64,000 bases of DNA, from NCBI GenBank assembly GCA_036571765.1, contig BROE01000022.1, positions 10,335,175-10,399,174 of the forward strand, in the 5' to 3' direction. A program made the position numbers and the translations under genes. The notes under the pieces were generated by a model that saw only the letters and a program-made list of their open reading frames with translations, was not told the origin of the DNA and did not search any database. Positions 50,751-63,856 of the stretch are shown piece by piece (position 1 is the stretch's first letter; each line of letters starts with the position of its first letter). Origin of the DNA: Plecoglossus altivelis. Lineage: Eukaryota > Chordata > Actinopteri > Osmeriformes > Plecoglossidae.

Positions 50751-53030
50751 AAAAGTTCCTAATGGGTCTCCCAGACCTGAACACCCCACAAGGGAAAGTC
50801 AAAGACAGATGAGGGAGGAAAGAGTCTCAGTTGACTCTGAGTGGTACGAATGGAGAGACCACCACACGAAACACAACTTCACGCTTCCAAGTGCAGTCAT
50901 GAGTTGTTACATTGATCAAGGAGCCTAAATGATACAAGCTCAGTCATCAGCACTTGGAAGAGGGATGGAGATTCCACTGCACCTACAACGAGATACAGCC
51001 TCGAAACATGAATGTGAACTGCAGCTTAACACTTTAACACCAACAGACAGATTTCCCATGGGCCTCTGGGGTTGTTTTGGAAAACATAGCACTGGAGCTA
51101 TAACATCAAAACAGCAGGCCACACTATGCCCCCAGACACAGAACAAGCTGTGGAGAACAGGAAAGGAGTGAGAGTGATGGTGAGGTAGAGAATGAAAACA
51201 TGAAAGGAAAGATGTGTCTAGGATTGTTCGAAAAAATACGGACAAAATATCCAATAGTCTCTTTGAAGGTCAAATTGTGCCACATGCATCGTATTAAATA
51301 CCATACAACGCCTCTCACTCTCATCAATAGGGTTACCTTACTCTTACTCAAATGACAAAACCCAACAGCCATGCACCCTGTCAAGTGACCTCGCTCAGTT
51401 CTACACAGAAGGAGAGACTGTAACTAATTGCTGTGGCATTTCGGTGTTTGAGACTGAATCAAGGCAGAAATGAGACCTGATTTATGTGCGAGTGTTAAAC
51501 CCCAAATGTGTCCGCTTATCAGTCGTGTTGAGGGAGTTAGACTGACTGAGCACAACTCATCTCTCTCCCTTTTTTCCATGTACTGTCTCTGATTTTATAT
51601 TTGCACAAACACAATATTTGGATCCTGGATCCTGCTACATACCATACAGTACCCTCAGTTGCCCTTTGCACGTGTGCACACACACAGCCGCATGGCTGGT
51701 GTTTGTACGTGTCTCTCTGTGTGTGTGTGTGTGTGTATGTGAGAAAGTGAGCTGGGCAGAAAGACTGATACAGCGTCTTTGTTTCCATGTGAAACTGCAC
51801 AATGGCCTGTCAGAGACGGGCCTCGTTTTTAGCTCTTTCTATTATGCTCTCTCTTCCGCCAGCGATACGACATGCCATTATGGATGAGAGTATTAGAGGC
51901 ATGTCAGTGGCGGAGTGGCAAGTCGGAGGAGGAGATGGTAATAGTGTTAGCCATGCCGTGCCTCTCCTCTTCCCATCACTCTGTCCTCTCTCGTTAATGG
52001 ATCCACAATCATTACTGTCACTGCAGATAGCGATGCTACATTACACTGATAATCAAGCTCTGATGCCGACTTGCACGCAACCACGCTGCTATACGTTCGC
52101 AGACAAGCACATAGACACGTATGTGCAGACAGTGAGCTTTTAATCAAATAAGAACACGCCCACACGTGACCACACATCAAAGGAACCCTTCCTATCCCTG
52201 TCTGATGAAAAAACCCAGCAGCACCCCGGCAGTGAGTCAGTGTGACTGAAGTGCTTTAGATTTCACACAATGGTCCCAGTGTGTGTATGTGCATGCGCGC
52301 GTGTGTTCTGTCATCCCGCTAATGGAGCCAGACCACTGGTTTAGCCTCGGCTGCAGATCAAGCAGATCTAATTTGTGCTGAAGCCCATGCAGAAGCAGTC
52401 AGGAAATGCAATTTACTGCTTCTCTGTGTGGGAGACAATGGTGACAGGCTGATAAGAGACCTGAGGGGAGACAAGCTCCCTCCAGAGGTTTGACAGGCAG
52501 TGGGAGGTCATTAGGCTACAGCCTATCCTGTCTAAGATGTCCAGTCTAAGCCTGATGTCCCATCCTGTCAATTACCATTTTAAACTGTGTTCAGCATCAG
52601 ACGTTTTGTACACAAATGCCTCAAAGTTATTTGGTTAAAGCCAAAATATTTAGCTTTGACAATCTTCCATTGTTTTAACAACACCTTGTTTCTGAAGTGT
52701 GTTTGGTGAGATAAGCTTTCTGAACAGTTACATTTTCCAGTGAGAGAAACTGTTTCTTTGGAATGAGTAGTGTAGCATTGGTAATTGGCTGTGGTCTAGT
52801 CCCCATTTAAAATCCTATTTAAATCCTGTGTTCCCTAAAGATGATGTTGAATACTGTGGTGAAGTACAGCAACTGCTTCTTAAGAGAGCTAATTTTCCAC
52901 TTTTTCTCGTGTTTTTAAACTGCAAGGGGCCGGGCCTGGCATGGCTGAAACCTCTATTGAGCTGCCTTGAGGGCTGTGAAGGTTCTTTATGTATTTAAGT
53001 CTAACGAGGTAATTGGAGGTGTTTTTCAGA

Positions 53031-53064
<34 letters not shown>

Positions 53065-53335
53065 CAAACTTGTATGCATGTGTGGAGTTGTCTGCAAATG
53101 TGTCTGTGAGTGTTTTCCATGAAGTGTTGTAGACAGCACCAGATTCTAGCTCTTTCCATTAGCGTGGCTAAGCAATAGTGCCATTGCTCGCTTTCCCACT
53201 CCCCTCTCCTCCCCTCACACTCACTAATCTCTATTTCCCCACTCTCAGACCCAAAGGTTAAACGTTATTTAAGGGAAGCCATCAAATGACTAAGATAAGT
53301 ATCTCTTTAGATTTTCCTTTGTTTTTCCCCCCACA

Positions 53336-53341
53336 TTTATT
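53336..53341 (-). terminator. Poly(A) signal-like AATAAA near an unidentified ORF
   Basis: On the minus strand TTGAATAAATGTGG lies about 135 bp after the stop of the frame at 53,477-53,856 and is followed by a GTGGGGGG tract, as expected downstream of a cleavage site. Confidence 0.3.
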
Positions 53342-53476
53342 CAAACAACTATGTGATCAGCTCTGGCTGAATAGTCGTTCCCCACAAACAGCAAACCAAC
53401 GTTAAAGAAAACAATTCTGTGGTTATATTTACAAAAGAGCTTTTCTATAACAAACAAGTACATCCTCCAGCCAGAC

Positions 53477-53856
53477 CTAATAAATCAGCCAGTCATAATA
53501 AATACATTTAACTGCAAATGTTGCTACCACAGTTGTAAACCTTTGCACACTCTGCAGTGTGTACAGTGTGTAGGCAGATCTGTGCTCAGCGGTGAGTTTG
53601 GTAAGCTCATATCCCCGCTGACGAACACCAAGCTGATCTTTATATACATTTACGTCTGCAGCCTGTGTTTCCTTCTCTCCCTTCAGGCCAGCGAATAGAT
53701 TGTCATGGACACTGCAGTCTTTCACTGCGTCTGAGAGTATCAGGTTACCAAATGTTTCTCTCAGCTCTGGGTTAACTGCCAGGCTAACGAGATGTCCCAC
53801 CCTGCAGATGATCACGCCAGACTGATGTATATTGGTGTGAGACCCAAAAGCAGGTC
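53477..53856 (-). CDS. Unidentified minus-strand open frame
   Basis: About 126 codons are open on the minus strand, ending TAG at 53,479-53,477. The segment from GHLVSLAVNPELRETFGNLI to ELTKLTAEHRSAYTL has balanced, soluble-protein-like composition and no simple repeat, unlike nearly every other long frame in the window. There is no ATG at the 5' end, so it would have to be a terminal exon or a fragment; possible acceptors lie at ATACATCAG and ATCTGCAG. I do not recognise the protein. It may be a terminal exon, a decayed retrocopy, or chance. Confidence 0.25.
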
Positions 53857-54140
53857 TTATTTACATGAGGTCAATCTGAAAAGCAGGAATGGGAAGGCAG
53901 AGCTGTGGGAGGGAGGGGAGGTTTGCTCAAATTCTATGTAAACAGAACTCGCTCCGTCACAGAATGTCCCATTGCAATGTATATACATATGTCTTGTTTA
54001 TTCATTTGACGTGGACTGTGTGCATGAATGCACAGTGTGTGTGTGTGTGTGACGTGTATGCCTATCGTAGAAGCTAAATACAGAACCCAGAAAATGTAAA
54101 ATGCCTAAAAAGGAATAAACAACACCATAGTGAATTATTG

Positions 54141-54181
54141 TATTATGTACATATATATTCTATATATATATGTACATAATA
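54141..54181. repeat. AT-rich palindrome
   Basis: TATTATGTACATATATA (54,141-54,157) is exactly inverted at 54,165-54,181 and merges into a TA dinucleotide repeat. Confidence 0.9.
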
Positions 54182-56446
54182 TATATATATATAGAATTGT
54201 GATAAAAACCAAACATAATAATATTCCTACAGGACCCCCGGCCCAGTATAAAAAAAAACAACAACTAGGTATGCAGAAAAGTGAGTGACTACGCAGGGAG
54301 AAGATGTCTGCCATCAGTCCCATTGATCCAGGCTCCTCTTCCATCTCTGGCATCTTCCACCCCTCCCCCACCACCCCTCCCCCACCACCCTCTCCGCCGT
54401 GTCCTTGAGATGGTAGGAAGCCACGGGGAGGGAGCAGACTGTGGTGTTGAGAGGAGACCACCGGTGCGGTCGTCCTGGACGCCGCTGCTTCCTGGCATGG
54501 AAACCGATATCAAGCAGCGCGTGTTGTGTTCTATATAGTGAGAAAACACGAGAGGTTTAAACAAAAGCCTTACAGTTACTTGGGTAAAGAAAAGTCTAGA
54601 TCGTTCTGTTCAGCCGTTTTTGACTTGCGTTAGTACCATTGTGGTTTTTTGTGGGGAGCGAGAGGCAGAGAGATGGACGAGGAGAGAAAGAGACAAAGAG
54701 AGAGATTTAAAGAGTTGCTGATAAGATGTAGAAATCGCAGTGGACAGGAAAGCTCGCAGAGGGAGCAGGAAATTTTGAAGGGCTGTCTCTTTTTGACTTG
54801 TATGAGATTGTACAGACTGTGGTATGTGATTGTGTGTGTGTGACAGGAATGGTTGGTGAGAGCAGAGGAGGATCGGTGCAGCTGTCCGTCTTCTGGTTGG
54901 GCAACCGCTCTGATGAACGGAGGCAGAGAACTCCTGTCCCTCTGAGCGAATCTCGTGTTAAACTACACCTCCTATGATTTTATACCTCAGACTACATCTC
55001 CCAGAATCACCACCGAAGTTCATATTCTAACAGAGGAAAGCGCAAGCCAAGACGAACAGGGGAGCCTTCCAGAGAGAGTAGACTGGAGCAGAGACAGGAG
55101 CAGGGTATTTGGGGGTTGTGAAAGAAAACTTTTAATGGCACTGTGTAGATATGAACAGTCATGAATGGCGGTTTCAATACAATTTATTTAGCTTGTACGA
55201 GTACATCAGATGAAACAAAGTGCTTTGCGATCAGTCATACGGACGACGTGCTAGCCACAGGTTGCTCGTAAGAGTGAAATCAAACATCCACAAACACTGC
55301 CTTATGTACACTTAGAACAAATGGCACTGCATATGGTCAATCAATCAATGAAGCAAACTCTTGTGATTGGCTAACTCTACTCAGTGACAGCTTGAAACTA
55401 TACATCTCCATACCAATTGTCCCACAGTTCTTGGATGTGGCATCTCTCCCCAAACCAGTAGATAATTAAGAGTTGACCGGTCAAATGATAAGCTGTCCTT
55501 GGTATGGTCATCGTCGTGGATTCCATTACCAATAACCATAAAACAGGAAAGATAAGAGCAGCTGGATCAATTCTAAACCTACTGCCTCAGGTCACATGAA
55601 CTCCCAGGTCACCAGGAGTTCACGTCTCCTAGTTAGGTGCCATAAAACTACAGGTGGCCTCTGTATCAAATGGAGTTAAATGGACATTCACTGTATCAAG
55701 CTTCTTAACCAACTGTAAACGTCTCTTCAAACACATTTGCTTGTAACCGTATTCTAAAATTCCACCCCAGGGTCACTCTGACTGTGTTGTTTAGGTTGAT
55801 CGAGGGGCAGTTCTGCGGTGTATGTGATGCCCTCTCTAACATTGCTTGTAAAAAGGGCCGCGCAAACACATTTTGATTGGATTGGATTCGGCTTATTTGA
55901 GGGATGTGAATAGGGAGGTTGATGTGCGTGTGGGCTGTGGGTCGGACGTGTCAAGGTTGGCGATCCACTCAAAGTAGGCGGCATTTGCATCTGCACCACT
56001 GCAGTGTTACTGTGAACCTACCGCATCGCAGGCTGCCTGCTCCTCCTTCCTTCTCTCTTGTCAGCCCACTTTACTGTGGAGGAGACGCATGACCAAGAGG
56101 CAACGACGGATAAAAGACGCATGACCCGAACTGGGTGGAGAGGAAAAATAGGTCATCTCATTGTAGTCTCTCTGTGTTTCAGCCCTGGTCTTCCTCTGTG
56201 GTATTTGGAGCTGGGATAATTGCTTGGCCTGCAGAACCAAGGTGTCTGTACGCATACAGGCGCTGGGTGTTCGCACGTACACCAAATGTTAATTCAGTGG
56301 AGCAGATGATGTGTGATAGTCGTACTATGGATAAACCAACAATAATCATGTTGCCACAATCATAGCAATATACAATCTTAATATGGGAGACAAACAAACT
56401 ATCTAAGAATATAACACTGCACACAGACTCTCTCACATGCATGCTA

Positions 56447-56448
<2 letters not shown>

Positions 56449-56522
<74 letters not shown>

Positions 56523-56548
56523 GCACACACAGGCACACACACGCACAC
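56449..56548. repeat. Compound (TC)n(CA)n microsatellite
   Basis: TC array of about 57 bp passing directly into a CA array of about 40 bp. Confidence 0.95.
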
Positions 56549-57199
56549 AAGAGCTCAGAGAGGATCAACGAAGAGGAGGAGGTGATATTACACGTGTACC
56601 TGTCAGAATACAGTCACCTTTCCCAGAATCTCAGAATTAACAGGTTGCTAAGCAACAGGGTAAAGGCATGCACTGTGATGTGATGGACAGTGAGGTTTCT
56701 AATTAGGCTGATTTACCTTCACCAGCCTGACAGTTAAATAGATATTTCCACAATAGCATCCTACATTACATGTGCGTGTGCTGGTGGGTTGGAAAAGTGT
56801 GTGGGTTTTGTGTGTATTACGTGTGTCTTGTATTGAGGAGTCCAAGCATGTTGTCTGTACTTGCTTTGCGAGGAATGAGAAACCTGTAGAATTCAGACCT
56901 GAGGTGATGGGAGACCTCTCATATCCCTCCTCAATCTACAGCAATCAGGTGATGTCTTCTCTCCCTCTTTCCTCTCAGTGTGATATCGCTGTCATCCCTG
57001 AGGCTTTAAGGAGCAGGGGGAAAAACATGCTGGACGAGTCTTTATTTCATTATCTCTCTGTCTTTCTTTTTTTATGGCGAGCTGAGAGAGCGGTCCCAAA
57101 TGCAGTTGATACAATAACGGATAAAGGAATCCTAATGAAGGTTTTTTAAATAAAAGAATTGGGAGGTTGTGGACAGTCAGGTAAGAAAGGAAGAATGAG

Positions 57200-57725
57200 C
57201 TAGACAAGCAGGGCAGGGCATGGCAGGTAGGTTGGATTGGGTAAATGGGGTAGGGGAGCAGGGCAACAGGGCAGGGCAGGGCAGGGCAGGTAGGTTGGAT
57301 TATGTAAACGGGGTAGGGGAGCAGGGCAGGGCAGTTAGGTTGGATTGGGTAAATGGGGTAGGGGAGCAGGGCAACAGGGCAGGGCAGGGCAGGTAGGTTG
57401 GATTGGGTAAACGGGGTAGGGGAGCAGGGCAACAGGGCAGGGCATGGCAGGTAGGTTGGATTGGGTAAATGGGGTAGGGGAGCAGGGCAACAGGGCAGGG
57501 CATGGCAGGTAGGTTGGATTGGATTGGGTAAACAGGGCAGGGGCAGGGCAGGGCAGGGCAGTGCATGGCAGGGCACGGCAGGGGCAGGGCACGGCACGGC
57601 AGGGGCAGGACAGGGCAGGGCAGGGCATGGCGGGACAGGACAGGGCATGGCAGGACAGGGCATGGCAGGACAGGACAGGGCATGGCGGGACAGGACAGGG
57701 CATGGCAGGACAGGGCAGGGGGGGA
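57200..57725. repeat. G-rich minisatellite, two unit types
   Basis: The left part (to about 57,540) has about six copies of a 45-65 bp unit containing GTAGGTTGGATTGGGTAAA and GGGGTAGGGGAGCAGGGCAA. The right part is a short-unit array of GGGCA, GGACA and GGCAT. Runs such as GGGCAGGGCAGGGCAGGG satisfy the G-quadruplex rule. Long frames on both strands are repeat artefacts. Confidence 0.95.
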
Positions 57726-58362
57726 AAGGAAACACAAGAGACAAAACCAGAGGATCTAAGCCGCTAAGACTCTATTCCTCTTTCTCTCTCCTCCTCCTCC
57801 TCTCCCCTTCTGCCAGCCCTTAAGCGCAGCTCCAGGAGCTAACCTCACCAACTAGATGATTTTGCTGACATTTAGAAGAATTACTCAGTACCAGAGCATG
57901 CAAGCACTTAAAAAGGAGCACTTACAGGACTGGTTAGAGTAGTTTGTTCTCTGAAACAGCCTTTATGCGTCAACTGGATTTTTCTTATACAAGGCCTTCT
58001 ACATTGGCTGCCTAAACAGTTACATAACATAATTGGAATGTGATTGTTACAAATTAGAAAAACATTCAAGAGCAACAGTGATTGAGATGAAGAGTCCAGA
58101 TGCCAGTACATAACATACTGTATTATGTTATAGATTGTAGAGTTGTCTAACATCATCTAACTCAAAGTCTTTTTTAATCAGATACAGGGTTTGATTGGAC
58201 AGCTTCGTTGTGTCAATGGATTGTTCTGATAGCAGATGTCAATTGAAGATGCGGAAGGGCCCAGATGCCAAAGGCTGGTGTTGACTGACTGCAAATGTCT
58301 TCACTTTGTTTTGTTAATACTGTGTGTGTAGCTGTCAGTGTAAGACACAGTGTGTGTGCAAG

Positions 58363-58365
58363 ACC

Positions 58366-58393
<28 letters not shown>
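58363..58393. repeat. (TG)n microsatellite
   Basis: TG array ending in GGGTGGGTGG. Confidence 0.9.
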
Positions 58394-58400
<7 letters not shown>

Positions 58401-58617
58401 GAGGCTGCATCGTCCCTGTCCTGTTGAAATGGTGTCTCTCCATTAATGTTGCAACAGTCTCTCCAAGTGCCTGGAGACCAACGTTAACATTATCCTCTTT
58501 CCCTTCCCATCAGCATCGAAGCACTCTCTGCATGTACAGTATGTGTGTGTGTGTGTTTGTGAAACCTTTATCCATGCCTGCAGGGCCATGGAGAGAAGCA
58601 TATCTCCCTTGCATATA

Positions 58618-58694
58618 CGTACACACACACACGCACGCACACACACACAGACACACACACACACACACACACGCACACACACACACAGACACAC
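58618..58694. repeat. (CA)n compound microsatellite
   Basis: CACACA array with GACACA and CGCACA interruptions. Confidence 0.95.
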
Positions 58695-59636
58695 ATATAT
58701 ACAGTATATTGCAGTGAGGGTAGTTTTCCACTCAGTCTGAGGGTGCAGTATAATGCATGCAGAACAGAACAGTGATATTTGGCAGCAAAGAAGAATGCTT
58801 TAACATTTAATGACTTATGCAGGAGGCCGTTATTTCATTGGAAGCACTTGGGTGCGCAGGGCAAAATCTATAATCCTCTTTATTGAAGGGAATCTCAGTG
58901 ATACTCCTATGGGAATCCTCCTTCTGTAAGACCCTGTGTGGGGGGAGGATAGAGGACGAGAAGGAATGAGAGAGAGAGCGAGAGGGAGAGAGAGGGAGGG
59001 AAAGAGAGATGGGTAAATGGCGGTGAAATCCCTTTGTTCTCCATCTAGGGTATTTCCATTTGAGCCCAACGATAATCAAACACAACATAAAAAAGACCCT
59101 TTATGTGAGACTGGCAAGTAAAAACCAGACTTACGCGGATTACATACAAATAAAAATGATTTGTGCACCTTTGCTATGCATTAGAGTGTGCATCTCTACT
59201 GGACAAAATGTTGCGTATACTATAAATGACATGACTGCGGTTTTGCGGCTCCAAGTCCGACTGTAATGACCGGGTGTGATCTGGGAGCTTATTGGTTGTG
59301 TGGTAGTGGTTTGGGGTCCTGAAGCGACTTTCTATTTTGATACACGACAGAGAAGAGCTCTCAAATTGAATTGAGTTTGGAATTCTGATCTATAAATATT
59401 TAAAGTGCAATATATGACTGTGATGTCTGGCTCTGTCTGTGAGTCCATCCTGCATACGTGATGGCAAGTGGATTCTCTGCTGTATGGAGCGAGAGGAACA
59501 GATTGACAGTTTGTGATTCCTCCTCTCTCTCACTGTCTCTCTCGCTCTTTCTCTCTGTCTCTGTCTCTCTCTCTGTGTCTCTCTCTCTCCAGACACAAAC
59601 ACACTCACAGTCTGCACACGCGTAAACACAATAAAG

Positions 59637-59667
<31 letters not shown>
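59637..59667. repeat. Poly-C run
   Basis: About 31 consecutive C residues, with a TC/TG-type array about 50 bp to the left. Confidence 0.95.
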
Positions 59668-59668
<1 letters not shown>

Positions 59669-60194
59669 CCTCACCCCTCTCCCCTCCTATCCTCCCCCCT
59701 CCAGTCTGTTTATATGCAGTAGATGTAGATCCAGCCTCCTGAAGCTGTTCTATAAATACTCCAGCCCGTTCCAGAGGTACGGCAATCGATACCTCCCCTG
59801 GAGTTGGTTTGGAGGAAACGGAAGGCAGCTGACTGTACACATGCTCCTCAGCCTCCTGCTTCTTCTCCATTGATCACACGCTGATAAACATGAGCAGTCA
59901 CGCCCAATTAGTCCCTCCAGGAAAGCTCAATCAGACCGTGTCCATGGCCGTTCCGTTATTATCCAGTAAGCTATAGAGTCGATGTGTGCGGACTGTTTGC
60001 GTGGAGATGTGATCTCCTGTCTGTTCCTGTATCATTATTTAGCTTAGTGTTCCAGCGGGTGGTGGATAACACATCTGTTTTCATTTTGGAACTAATGAAG
60101 GATGGAAAGGAAAGCATGTCTATTCTGTATGGTAAATCAGGGCTCATTTTACCTTATGCCCAGCTGTTTGGATCGGTGTGGAAATGTTGACTAA

Positions 60195-60415
60195 GACTCA
60201 GCTACGCACCAAGTTATCCAGCCAAACAGTCTGCCAGTGAACTTCCCAGCCAGCCAGACACTCAGCCAGTTAACTAGGATTCTAGCCAACCAGTCTGTCA
60301 GCCAGTTAGCGAGCATCTCAACCAACCAGACAACCAGACAGTCAATTAACATTTCAACCAGCCCCCCAGCGAGCCAACAGTTCATCCAGATGGTCTGCCA
60401 GCCCCCCCCAAAACA
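60195..60415. repeat. Degenerate CCAG-type tandem repeat
   Basis: Recurring blocks of AACCAGACA, AGCCAGTTA and ATCTCAACC with loose period over about 220 bp, probably an old decayed minisatellite. No stop-free frame is conserved. Confidence 0.6.
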
Positions 60416-61615
60416 GTCAGTCACTCCAGTCATCTCAACTCTGTGTTAAGAGAGAAATGCTGTGCTGAAGGGTGTCTGTCAGCTGTGGCCCGGCTGTTGC
60501 AGTGTCTCAGTCGTGTACACAGCTCAGGAAAGCCTGCGCCTGACTGTTCTTATATTGAGGGAAAGCTTTATCCAAGCTATTTTCCGCTGGCTGTCATTAA
60601 AAGGCCTCGCTCCTCTCACTGTCTTAATGGGGCTGGCAGAGCAACAGTCTAATGGTCAGACTCAGCGTTGCTCTCAGAGCTTTCAGACATGATCCCTTTA
60701 CAAGCTGCCGCTGCGGATACTGACTGGTTAACTGACACAGACTGGTGCTATGGTACTGACTCACGGTACATACGGGTAGTGTGTGTGTGTGTGTATGTGT
60801 GTGTGAATGCATTTCCGCAAATACTTGTGTTTCTGTTTCCGCATTTCTGCCTATGCTGTACGAATGTGTGTACGTACCGTATGTGTGTCTGTAGTATGCA
60901 TTTCTGCATATACTGAATGACTGTTTGTGTTTGTTTGTGCGTGTGGGAAATACATAGAGAGAAGGACAGAGAGAAGGACAGACCCACAGAAATGGGTGTC
61001 TCCATCGAATGAGGGTATATCCCATCTTAACCTAATCCCTGGGCCATATCCAGCCATGATAATATCACTGAGAAATGATGTTCTGCTTTTCATCTTTTGG
61101 ATGATGAGAACCTCACTTCAGTAGCCCTTAGCCGCAGAAAGGCTCAGGATTTCTCCGATGACGTCAAAGCTCAGACGGAAGCTGCTTATCTGGACCCCAC
61201 GAAGGACTGGGGAACAGCGTCGATGCAGTCAGTGTCTACCTATCAATCATCTCAGTGCATCAAAACTATCAAGCGTTTGCTATTACTTTCCCATTACTTA
61301 CCAGAATAGTTCTTATAGTTCCATGTGATTTGGACTGCTGTATGAATGTAACCATGGGATACCCCATCTCTTATCACACTGGGATGGCAGGATCAGGCAG
61401 TTCAGACCCCACTCCCATGCTACATCAATCAACTTGTACTGAGACGGTTGGTTTTGACTCATGCTTGGTGCCACAGGGACTAAATACGAGTCTGACGGTG
61501 CTTTCTCCTCTCCTGCCTTCCTCTCTAGGCTGTGTCATTAGTCGTGATTTATAGTCGTGTGGGCTGAAACACTGATGGAGCCAATAGGTGCTGCTCAGCA
61601 GCACCGTCTAAACCA

Positions 61616-61686
61616 GCCGCCTCACCCCTCTCCTTCCCCCCTGATCTCACCCCTCTCCTTCCCCCCTGATCTCACCCCTCTCCTCA
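61616..61686. repeat. 25-bp tandem repeat
   Basis: Almost three copies of a 25-bp unit, CACCCCTCTCCTTCCCCCCT followed by GATCT. Confidence 0.9.
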
Positions 61687-62044
61687 CTGCTCAGCCTCAC
61701 CCCTGCCTGGGGGCCAAAAGTGATGGATAATGACATAAATCCACAGATGTTGCTGCACTGCGTCGCATGTACACACACATACAAAGTAGACAAACACACA
61801 CACAATTCATAATTAACAGGCCTTTGTATTAGGAGCCAGCGCGGCAACAATAGCTATTGTCTCTCCAGTGCTGGGGCCGTTCTCTAGGGCTGTGATAAAT
61901 GGACAGGATTGTCTCAACAGACCCTGAGCAGCTCCCTGACTGCCTGCTTATCTGCAAACATTTCCTCACTGCCCTTCCTCTGTCACTACACACACAGTCA
62001 GCCACCTGACTGGTCTAAACTGCCCTGTCCCTGCTCACCATGCA

Positions 62045-62155
62045 GGCACATACACACTTACACACACACACACACATACACACACACACTTACAAACACA
62101 CACATACACTCACGGACGCACTACTCACCACACAGACGCACGCACATACAAACAC
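62045..62155. repeat. (CA)n-rich degenerate repeat
   Basis: CACACA blocks mixed with TACACA and CTTACA. Confidence 0.85.
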
Positions 62156-62726
62156 ACTCATCTGACTAGTCTTTATTGTCTTTGTCACAGCTGACACACG
62201 CGTATTGAAACACAAATGATGCATGTATCCAGATATGAATAACGCTCTCAAATAAATCCACTCTTTTCATAGTCGCACTCACGACCACACTTAACAACCA
62301 TGAGTCACATGCAGACTAATAATTGAAGAACCTTTCTTCCATGTGAAAGAAGACAGTGAGCTAATTCTGTCAAAGTTCGGGACTCCTATTCAGAGGGAAG
62401 CCAGGAGGATAAAAGAAGGGGAGAGAGATGGAGCGAGGGCAGAATTCACGGATGGAGAGAACAAGGCGTCGAGAGGGCCTCAGCGCCTGCTGTTCCTGTC
62501 CATATGTCGCGTCACGCTCCAGCGGGCAGGACTGGACTGTGTCAGTGGGCAGCCGTTGCCTAGAGGGCCTGAGCCATACGGGCAATGGCTGACGCTGAGA
62601 CCGTCTACACATGGATCAACAATAAACGATGGTGGTCTTCTTTAGATCTATATTTCTGGAGGCTTTTCTGCCTCATTTTATGGTGGAGATGCGGGTTTTG
62701 GGAGAAGACAGAACATGCGGGAGGAG

Positions 62727-62950
62727 AGAGCAAGAAAGAGAGAGAGAGGGAGAGGGAGAGGGAGAGAGAAGAGAGAGGAGAGAGAGGGAGCGGGAGAGGT
62801 AGGAGAGAGGAGAGAGAGAGGGGAGAGAGAGAGGGAGAGAGAGAGGGGGGGCGACTTGTGGTGGAATACCTGGGCCGGATTCAAACCCAAGCAGCTGTGA
62901 TACCCCCAGCCAACACGGTGTGTGCATCAGACCGGTGAGCGCCCCTATGG
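62727..62950 (-). mobile_element. tRNA-derived SINE with (TC)n tail
   Basis: The minus strand reads GCGCTCACCGGTCTGATGC, then GTGTTGGCTGGGGGTATC, then GGGTTTGAATCCGGCCCAGG containing a near-consensus Pol III B box, then a junction into a long CTCTCTCTCC array (62,852-62,727). This order of tRNA-like head, GGCCCAGGT and CT-rich tail is familiar from a dispersed teleost SINE. It is diverged and not transcribed as a tRNA. Confidence 0.65.
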
Positions 62951-63516
62951 GTGTCGTTTTACACTCGTCTGTCTCTTGGCTCTGAGGTTCTGACTGACTT
63001 CTGTCTGGCTTTGGTTAAAGTTACTGCCCTGCACCTTGTGTTACTTCTGTTACGGTGGAAACGACAGCGAAGTGATGTCACTGCATATTAAACGGTCAGA
63101 TAAAGATATCATAAACTGGATGCTCTGATACGTGTGGGGCTCTTCTTTCCGTGTGTGCGGAGCGTCTTGCGTGAGCTGGTTTGTGTGGGAGGGAGACATG
63201 TGACCATGGTGTGAATGGGCCTTTTCACAGATTCATAATCAAATGAAGTGGCTCTGTCTCCTCTGTGGGTGGTCGTTGTAATTGGTGGTTTCGTTGCCCT
63301 GTTCGCGAGTTGTTTTGGTGTCTGTCAGTGCTGTTGTGTTACTGACCCTCTCCATCCATCAATTATACGGGGTCAGCTTTCGACTAGCAGCTGTTGCTTA
63401 ATGTGTGCGTGTGTGGATGTGTGTGTCTGGGTTGGTCTTGGTGATGCTATGACAAGGCTGGTCCCAGGGACGCTGTAAATCAGCCCCCTTCCCACCTCCT
63501 CACTCCAACCCGCAGT

Positions 63517-63552
63517 CCCCCCCCCTCCCTCCCTCCCTCCCTCCCTCCCTTC
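63517..63552. repeat. (CCCT)n microsatellite
   Basis: C run passing into CCCT tetranucleotides. Confidence 0.9.
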
Positions 63553-63809
63553 CAGCAGAGACCAGGGACTGAAACAGGGGTGATCTCACAGGTCAGACAC
63601 TCCACTAGTCACACATATCTACAGTTCCTCTGTCCCATCCTCCCGTAATTGGGCCCCGTAGAGCAGTATTTCCCCGACGATCTTCCGATTTCTGACCTCA
63701 TTATGTATCTCTCTCCAAGGCTCCAGGGCTCAGGGTGCACCCCGGACCAGGACTTTCCCAGCTGTGGCCCCTGTAAGTTCTCTCTTCTCTTTCTGTCTGT
63801 TCTTCTCTG

Positions 63810-63810
<1 letters not shown>

Positions 63811-63852
<42 letters not shown>
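63811..63852. repeat. (TC)n microsatellite
   Basis: TC array of about 42 bp near the right edge of the window. Confidence 0.95.

Positions 63853-63856
<4 letters not shown>

Noticed and set aside
56992..57744. 250-codon Pro/Cys/Leu/Ala-rich minus-strand frame and its plus-strand counterparts
   Set aside because: Translation of the GGGCA minisatellite.
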